A stretch of DNA of 44,958 nt from JBFWQM01 sp050249455 (GTDB taxonomy: Bacteria > Pseudomonadota > Alphaproteobacteria > MPNO01 > VGEU01). Shown one piece after another: positions 39,744-44,958 of the stretch. The stretch spans positions 1 to 44,958 of the forward strand of contig JBFWQM010000012.1 in the NCBI GenBank assembly GCA_050249455.1. Reading direction: 5' to 3'. The notes beneath the pieces are model-generated. The model saw only the letters and a program-made list of their open reading frames with translations. It did no database searches and had not been told where the DNA came from. Position 1 is the first letter of the stretch; every line of letters starts with the position of its first letter. The translations under genes and the position numbers were made by a program.

Positions 39744-42206
39744 ATGACAGACAAGACGCCAGCCAAATGGGTCGGCGCCCCGATCCCTCGTTTCGAGGAT
39801 GCGGCGCTGTTGAGCGGGAACGCGCGGTTCATCGACGACATGGAGCCGGTGGCGGGCATCCGCCACGCGGCGATCCTGCGCTCGTCGCATCCGCACGCGC
39901 GCCTGCGGTCGGTGGACATCGCGCGCGCGCTGGAGGTGCCGGGCGTGATCGGCATCGTCACCGGCGCCGACGTCGCCAAGCTGTGCAACCCGATCCCCAG
40001 CGCCGTGCGCGCGCCGGTCACCTACTACCCCATCGCGGTGGACAAGGTGCGCTATGTCGGCGAGCCGGTGGCGGTGGTGGTCGCATCCGACCGCTACGTC
40101 GCCGAGGACGCGATGGAGCTGATCGAGGTCGACTACGACCCGCTGCCCGCCGCCGTCGATCCCGAGGCCGCGCTCGCCGCCGACGCGCCGCTGCTGCACG
40201 AGGCGAACAAGTCCAACCTGGCGCAGAGCCGCACCTTCCGCTACGGCGACCCGGACGGCGCGTTCGCCCGCGCCGACGCCACGTTCAGGGCGCACTGCCG
40301 CTACCCGCGCTACGCCTCGACCCCGATGGAATGCTTCGGCCTGGTCGCGCATTTCGAGCGCCAGCCCGACCGCTACACGATCTGGTCGAACTTCCAGGGC
40401 CCCTACATCCTGCACGCGCTGATGGCGGGCTCGCTCAAGATCCAAGGCAACCGGCTGCGGCTGATCTCGGCACCGCATTCGGGCGGCAGCTTCGGCATCA
40501 AGCAGGCGCTCTACCCCTACATGGTCCTGATGGCGGCGGTCAGCCGGCTGGTCGGCGCGCCGGTGAAATGGATCGAGGACCGGCTGGAGCACCTGGTCGG
40601 CGCGTCGGCGGCGGCCGACCGCGGCGGGTCGGTGGAGGGCGCGTTCACGAAGGACGGCAAGCTTCTCGGCCTGCGCTACCACAACATCGTCAACGTCGGC
40701 GCCTATGTGCGCGCGCCGGAGCCGGCGTCGGTCTACCGCATGCACGCGGCGGCGAACGGCTGCTACGACGTGCGCGACATCTTCATCCAGAACGACCTGG
40801 TGGTGACCAACAAGTGCCCGATCGGGCTGAACCGCGGCTATGGCGGTCCGCAGTTCTTCTTCGCGCTGGAGCGGCTGATGGAGATCGCCGCCCGTGGCCT
40901 CGGCATCGACGTCGCCGAGATTCGCCGGCGCAACTTCATCCCGGCGTCGATGATGCCCTACCACACCGCCGGCGGCTCGCACTACGACTCGGGCGACTAC
41001 GCGGCGGGCATGACCGAATGCCTGCGGCTGGCCGACTACGAGGCGCTGAAGGCGCTGCGCGACAAGGCGCGCGCGGAGGGGCGGCTGTTCGGCATCGGCA
41101 TCGCGGTGGGCATCGAGCCGTCCGGCTCCAACATGGCCTACGTGACCCTGGCCCAGACCGTGGAGGAGCGCGCCAAGGCCGGCGCCAAGTCCGGCGCGCT
41201 CGGCGTCGCCACCATCTCGGTCGATCCGTCCGGCTCGGTGACGGTGCGCACCGCCTCGACGCCGAACGGGCAGGGGCACCAGACGGTCGCCGCGCAGGTG
41301 GTGGCCGACGCGCTCGGCCTGAAGCCGTCCGACATCACCGTGGTGACGGAGGTCGACACCCTGACCAGCGCGTGGTCGCTGGCGTCGGGCAACTACGCCA
41401 ACCGCTTCGCTTCCATCGTCGTCACCGCGATCTCGCAGGCCGCCGACAAGGTGGCGCAGAAGATCAAGCTGATCGCCTCCGACCAGCTCGAGGTCGCGCC
41501 GGAGGACATCGAGCTGGTCGACGGCATGGCCCGCGTCGTCGGCGTGCCCGACAAGCAGGTGCCGATCCGCCGGGTCGCGACGCAGACCCACTGGAACCCG
41601 GCCGGGCTGCCGCAGGGCGTGTCGCCCGGCCTCTACGAGAACGCCATCATGTCGCCCGAGATGCTGGGCTCGCCTGACGAGCAGGAGCGCGTGGCGTCGT
41701 CGGTCACCTACGGCTATGTCTGCGACCTCGCGGCGGTGGAGATCGACCGCGCCACCGGCCAGCTTCACGTCCTCAAATACGTCTCGGTCCATGACGTCGG
41801 CAACGAGCTCAACCCGCTGATCGTCGAGGGCCAGGTCTATGGCGGCTTCGCGCACGGCTTCGGCGGCGCGATGCTGGAGGAGCTGATCTACGACGCCGAC
41901 GGCAACTTCCAGTCCGGCACCTTCGCCGACTACCTGTGCCCGACGGCGCCGGAGATGCCGCATTTGACCGTCGGCCACACGCCGACCGTCTCGCCGACCA
42001 ATCCGCTGGGGTCAAAGGGCATGGGCGACGGCTCGTCGATGCTGACGCCGGCGGTGATGGCGAACGCGGCGGCCGACGCGTTGCGGTCCGACGCGGTGGA
42101 GCTGCCGCTGACCCTCAACCGGGTGTGGGAGGCGACGCAGGGCCGGCGCTACCGGCGGCTCGGGTCGCCGATCCCGGCTTCGGTCGCGCAGGGAGACGGC
42201 GCGTGA
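39744..42206 (+). CDS. Xanthine dehydrogenase-family molybdenum subunit (CoxL-like)
   Basis: 820 residues, the normal length, from an ATG without a strong ribosome site. Large-subunit markers: WVGAPIPRFEDAALLSGNARF at the N-terminus, the VGEPVAVVVA motif, RGYGGPQ (364-370) at the molybdopterin contact loop, PNGQGHQTVAAQVVADALG and a C-terminal GSKGMGDGSS stretch. In CoxL, XDH and aldehyde oxidoreductases this last motif reads G(V/A)GE(A/G)G and its Glu is the catalytic base; here it is Asp762. The active-site loop has no CoxL-type Cys-Ser-Phe, so it is not a CO dehydrogenase. It overlaps the FAD subunit by 4 bases. It probably hydroxylates a carbonyl or N-heterocycle. Confidence 0.95.
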   Translation: MTDKTPAKWVGAPIPRFEDAALLSGNARFIDDMEPVAGIRHAAILRSSHPHARLRSVDIARALEVPGVIGIVTGADVAKLCNPIPSAVRAPVTYYPIAVDKVRYVGEPVAVVVASDRYVAEDAMELIEVDYDPLPAAVDPEAALAADAPLLHEANKSNLAQSRTFRYGDPDGAFARADATFRAHCRYPRYASTPMECFGLVAHFERQPDRYTIWSNFQGPYILHALMAGSLKIQGNRLRLISAPHSGGSFGIKQALYPYMVLMAAVSRLVGAPVKWIEDRLEHLVGASAAADRGGSVEGAFTKDGKLLGLRYHNIVNVGAYVRAPEPASVYRMHAAANGCYDVRDIFIQNDLVVTNKCPIGLNRGYGGPQFFFALERLMEIAARGLGIDVAEIRRRNFIPASMMPYHTAGGSHYDSGDYAAGMTECLRLADYEALKALRDKARAEGRLFGIGIAVGIEPSGSNMAYVTLAQTVEERAKAGAKSGALGVATISVDPSGSVTVRTASTPNGQGHQTVAAQVVADALGLKPSDITVVTEVDTLTSAWSLASGNYANRFASIVVTAISQAADKVAQKIKLIASDQLEVAPEDIELVDGMARVVGVPDKQVPIRRVATQTHWNPAGLPQGVSPGLYENAIMSPEMLGSPDEQERVASSVTYGYVCDLAAVEIDRATGQLHVLKYVSVHDVGNELNPLIVEGQVYGGFAHGFGGAMLEELIYDADGNFQSGTFADYLCPTAPEMPHLTVGHTPTVSPTNPLGSKGMGDGSSMLTPAVMANAAADALRSDAVELPLTLNRVWEATQGRRYRRLGSPIPASVAQGDGA

Positions 42207-43066
42207 AGCCGGTCGCGTTCGACTACTGCCGCGCCGATACGGTGGACGACGTGCTCGGCCTGCTCGCCGAGCACGGCCCGGACGCCAGCATCGTCGCCGG
42301 CGGCATGTCGCTGGGACCGATGCTCAACATGCGCGTGGTGCGCCCCGTGGTGCTGGTCGACGTCAACGTCATCCCTGGCCTCGCCGAAATCGCGGAGCAG
42401 GACGGGACGGTCGTCACCGGCGCGACGGTGCGCCAGGCCGATGCGCTGCGCAATCCCATCGTCGCGGCCAGGGTGCCTCTGCTTGCCCGCGCGTTGCCCA
42501 ATGTCGGGCACTACCAGACGCGCAGCCGCGGCACGCTCGGCGGCTCGGCGGCGCACGCCGATCCGAGCGCCGAGATCCCGCTCAGCCTCGTCACCCTCGG
42601 CGGCCACGTCGTGCTGCGCTCCGCCCGCGGCGAGCGCCGCGTGCCGGCAGCGGCGTTCTTCGTCGGCGCGCTCACCACCGCGCGCGAGCCGGACGAGATG
42701 GTCGTCGGTTTGGTGTGGCCGGCGCGGATCGCCGCGACCGGCTACGCGTTCGAGGAGATCGCCCAGCGCCACGGCGACTTCGCCATCACCGCTGCGGCCG
42801 CCGCCGCGACGGTCGGCCCCGACGGCATGGTGAAGGCCGCGTCGCTCGGGCTCGGCGGGGTCGAGGACCGGCCCATCCGCATCGACGCCGCGGCCTTCGC
42901 CGGCTGGCCCGCGAGCGCCGGGACGGCGCAGGCGATCGCCGACGACGCGGCGGCCAAGGTCGATCCGATGGAGGACCTGCAGGCCAACGCCGCCTACCGC
43001 CGCCAGCTCGTGCGCGTGCTGGGCGGCCGGGTTCTGGCGGAAGCATTCGAGGACGCGAGGCGCTGA
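42203..43066 (+). CDS. FAD-binding (medium) subunit of the molybdenum hydroxylase (CoxM-like)
   Basis: 287 residues from a GTG overlapping the large-subunit stop by four bases and preceded by GGGAGACGGC. FAD motifs are AGGMSLGPMLNMR (32-44), the family AGGxxLxPxxxxR loop, and RSRGTLGGSAAHADPSAE (about 109-126), the TIGGNxAHADPxxD loop with Ser for Asn. It passes electrons from the molybdenum subunit to an acceptor through the iron-sulfur subunit. One base of overlap with the small subunit start. Confidence 0.95.
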   Translation: MKPVAFDYCRADTVDDVLGLLAEHGPDASIVAGGMSLGPMLNMRVVRPVVLVDVNVIPGLAEIAEQDGTVVTGATVRQADALRNPIVAARVPLLARALPNVGHYQTRSRGTLGGSAAHADPSAEIPLSLVTLGGHVVLRSARGERRVPAAAFFVGALTTAREPDEMVVGLVWPARIAATGYAFEEIAQRHGDFAITAAAAAATVGPDGMVKAASLGLGGVEDRPIRIDAAAFAGWPASAGTAQAIADDAAAKVDPMEDLQANAAYRRQLVRVLGGRVLAEAFEDARR

Positions 43067-43554
43067 TGCTGCGGGTCAAGGCGAACGAGCGGGTGCGGGT
43101 CGAGCTCACGGTCAACGGCCGCAAGCACTTCGGCTATGCCGAGCCGCGCACCATGCTGACCGACTTCCTGCGCCACGAGCTCAAGCTGTTCGGAACCCAT
43201 GTCGGGTGCGAGCACGGCGTGTGCGGCGCCTGCACGGTGATCATCGACGGCCGCGCCACGCGGTCTTGCCTGCGCTACGCCGTTCAGTGCCAGGGCGCGA
43301 CCATCACCACCGTCGAAGGGCTCGCGGACGACGACCAGCTCAACCCGCTGCAGAAGGCGTTCAACAAGCACCACGCGCTGCAATGCGGGTTCTGCACGCC
43401 GGGCATCCTGATGTCGGCGACCAGGTTCCTCGAGGAGAACCCCAAGCCGAGCGAGGCCGAGGTGCGCGACATGCTGTCCGGTCACATCTGCCGCTGCACC
43501 GGCTACGAGCAGATCGTCCGCGCCATCCTGGACGCGGCGGGGGTCGAGCGGTGA
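43066..43554 (+). CDS. 2Fe-2S (small) subunit of the molybdenum hydroxylase (CoxS-like)
   Basis: 162 residues. Plant-type cluster: Cys48, Cys53, Cys56, Cys68 (VGCEHGVCGACTVIIDG). Second cluster from the C-terminal domain: Cys107, Cys110 (CGFC), Cys142, Cys144 (CRC), all present. The HICRCTGYEQIV ending is typical. It starts on the last base of the FAD subunit stop, completing an L-M-S operon. It carries electrons between the molybdenum centre and FAD. Confidence 0.96.
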   Translation: MLRVKANERVRVELTVNGRKHFGYAEPRTMLTDFLRHELKLFGTHVGCEHGVCGACTVIIDGRATRSCLRYAVQCQGATITTVEGLADDDQLNPLQKAFNKHHALQCGFCTPGILMSATRFLEENPKPSEAEVRDMLSGHICRCTGYEQIVRAILDAAGVER

Positions 43555-43559
43555 CGGTG

Positions 43560-43740
43560 CGCGCCTTTACCCTCTCCGCCCGCTCGCGGGGGGAGAGGGT
43601 GCGAGCGCAGCGAGCGGGTGAGGTGGGTGCCGCCGCACTTCGCCTTCCGACCGTGAGGCTGAAAGGCACCTCACCCTCCCCGTCGCCTTGCGACGGGTCC
43701 CCTCCCTCTCCCCCGCTGCGCGGCGGAGAGGGCGCATAAC
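43560..43740. repeat. Compound palindromic intergenic element
   Basis: Nested inverted repeats: CCCTCTCC (43570-43577) with GGAGAGGG (43592-43599); GGGTGAGGT (43616-43624) with ACCTCACCC (43668-43676); CCCTCTCC (43704-43711) with GGAGAGGG (43725-43732). The two outer hairpins flank a wider inner pair of arms, making a roughly 165-base foldable unit. Similar arms occur at 39111-39190. Such elements are common as dispersed repeats in alphaproteobacteria; this one ends only 8 bases before the synthetase ATG, so it supplies its leader. Confidence 0.7.
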
Positions 43741-44958
43741 ATGGACCTCGGCACCGCGTTCCGATGCTCGGTGGCGCGCGAGCCGGCGGCGACGGCGATC
43801 GTCGACGGGGCGCTGCGGCTCGACTTCGCGGCGTGGGACGGGCGCATCCGCGCGGTTGCCGGCGGGCTGCAGGCGATGGGGCTGAGGCCGGGCGACCACT
43901 TCGTCGCGCTGGTGTCGAACCGCTGGGAGATGGCGACGCTCTACTGGGCGTGCCAGATGCTGGGGCTGATCTTCACGCCGTTCAACTGGCGCGCCGGCGG
44001 GCCGGAGATGGCCTACGTCATCGCCGACGCCGAAGCGAAGGCGGTGGCGTTCGAGGAGCGCTCCCAGGCCGCGGTTATGGAGGCGGCCGCCGCGCTCGGC
44101 GCCGCGATGCCGCCGCTGGTCGCGGTCGGCGCGGGGCAGGGCGGGGCGACGACGTTCGAGGCGCTGTGCGCCGCGCCGCGGGTCGCCGACGCCGCGGGCG
44201 TGCCGTCCACCGACATCTGCCTGATGCTCTACACCTCGGGCACGACGGGCCGGCCCAAGGGCGTGCCGCGCTCGCACGATGCCGAGCGCACGGCGGCGGT
44301 GTCGTGCATCGCGCAACTGCGCTACCGCCGCCACGATGCGACGCTCGGCGTCATGCCGCTGTTCCACACCATGGGCATCCGCGCGCTCTTGATGACCATG
44401 ATGCTCAACGGCACGTTCGTCTGCATGCCGACGTTCGACGCCGAGGCGGCGATGCGCCTGGTCGCGGACGAGGGCATCCAGACGCTGTTCCTGGTGCCGA
44501 CCATGTTCCACGACATCGTCAGCCACCCGCGCTTCGCCGACCATGACCTCTCCAGCGCGAAGCGGCTGGGCTACGCCGGCATGTCGATGACCAGCGCGCT
44601 GACGGAGAAGGTGGCGGCGCTGTTCGAGCCGGAGGTGTTCGTCAACTACTACGGCTCCAGCGAGATCTATAGCTTCGCGGTGTGCGACCGCATCGTCGAC
44701 AAGCCGGGCTGCGCCGGGCGCGCCGCGCTGAACCAGGCGCTGCGCATCGTGCGCGCCGACCCCGACGGCAAGGCGCACCCGGACGAGCTGGTCGGCCCCG
44801 GCGAGGCGGGCGAGATCGCCGCCACGATGCGGAGCCCGGAGGCGTTCAAGGGCTACTGGAAGCGCCCCGACGCCGACGCGAAGGCGATCCGCGACGGCTG
44901 GTACTTCACCGGCGACCTCGGCCAGTGGGACGCCGACGGCGACCTGCAGATCGTCGGC
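43741..44958 (+). CDS. Acyl-CoA synthetase (AMP-binding), cut by the right edge
   Basis: About 406 residues are visible with no stop, so the C-terminal adenylation lobe continues beyond the window. Family landmarks: MLYTSGTTGRPKGVPRSH (about residues 163-180), the P-loop of ANL enzymes; MPLFHTMGIRAL; LVPTMFHDIV; YYGSSEI (the A5 motif with Glu); and GWYFTGDLGQWDADGDL (A7, with the AMP-ribose Asp). It activates a carboxylic acid to its CoA thioester through an acyl-AMP. It follows the molybdenum hydroxylase genes after a palindromic element. No ribosome site stands out. Confidence 0.92.
   Translation, partial: MDLGTAFRCSVAREPAATAIVDGALRLDFAAWDGRIRAVAGGLQAMGLRPGDHFVALVSNRWEMATLYWACQMLGLIFTPFNWRAGGPEMAYVIADAEAKAVAFEERSQAAVMEAAAALGAAMPPLVAVGAGQGGATTFEALCAAPRVADAAGVPSTDICLMLYTSGTTGRPKGVPRSHDAERTAAVSCIAQLRYRRHDATLGVMPLFHTMGIRALLMTMMLNGTFVCMPTFDAEAAMRLVADEGIQTLFLVPTMFHDIVSHPRFADHDLSSAKRLGYAGMSMTSALTEKVAALFEPEVFVNYYGSSEIYSFAVCDRIVDKPGCAGRAALNQALRIVRADPDGKAHPDELVGPGEAGEIAATMRSPEAFKGYWKRPDADAKAIRDGWYFTGDLGQWDADGDLQIVG

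Noticed and set aside
39729..41978. 749-codon antisense frame across the molybdenum subunit gene
   Set aside because: A shadow of a confidently identified gene.

Overview
The window is chromosomal DNA from a very GC-rich Gram-negative bacterium, most likely an alphaproteobacterium. Evidence for Gram-negative: TamA/TamB outer-membrane assembly genes, a lipoprotein with a lipobox, periplasmic binding proteins and LTXXQ-type periplasmic proteins. Evidence for an alphaproteobacterium: a ChvG/ChvI-like two-component pair, Bug/TTT tricarboxylate transporter genes, CoxLMS-type molybdenum hydroxylase genes and compound palindromic intergenic elements. I cannot name a genus. Genes are tightly packed, with many 1-4 base stop/start overlaps and convergent stops only a few bases apart. 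I saw no tRNA, rRNA, CRISPR array, insertion sequence or phage gene. Codon use looks uniform, so there is no clear recently acquired island.

Layout. 1-600 is the 3' end of a Bug-type solute-binding protein gene. 632-6924 (minus) holds a small membrane protein and tamA-tamB. 7186-12039 holds a YciI protein, a tctB-tctA-tctC-type transporter set, mscL and an arylformamidase-like hydrolase. 12044-14826 is an OmpR/EnvZ-class two-component system divergent from a Spy/CpxP-like periplasmic protein, with repeated TTACAC-type elements between them. 14945-18248 has two tandem paralogous alpha/beta hydrolases facing an aldo/keto reductase plus an N-carbamoylsarcosine-amidase-like cysteine hydrolase. 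18347-18679 is a small secreted charged protein. 18756-22792 (minus) is one compact operon: ECF sigma factor, membrane protein, CnrX-like periplasmic helical protein, DUF1800 and DUF1501. 22916-23826 holds small unknown genes.

24311-27303 is a lipoprotein followed by a ChvI/ChvG-like response regulator and kinase, preceded by the only long gene-free, AT-richer stretch. 27309-30869 has an SDR, a metal-dependent amidohydrolase, a fatty-acid desaturase and MsrB. 30932-37711 looks like a surface-glycan or glycosylation locus: polytopic membrane protein, CgeB-like glycosyltransferase, GT2, methyltransferase, DUF6165, TPR-glycosyltransferase. 37786-39653 has RidA, an NmrA-like protein and a GNAT. 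39744 to the right edge is a molybdenum hydroxylase operon (large, FAD, 2Fe-2S subunits) followed by an acyl-CoA synthetase cut by the window end.

The genes suggest a soil- or water-type heterotroph using organic acids and aromatic or N-containing compounds, with several independent envelope-sensing circuits. The most interesting points are: the sigma/CnrYX-like switch joined to exported DUF1800/DUF1501 proteins; the Glu-to-Asp change at the expected catalytic position of the molybdenum subunit; the Cpx-like divergent circuit with its repeated operator; and the lipoprotein-ChvI-ChvG unit. Nothing here is proven to be a new system. Functions come from motif reading by eye without database searches.
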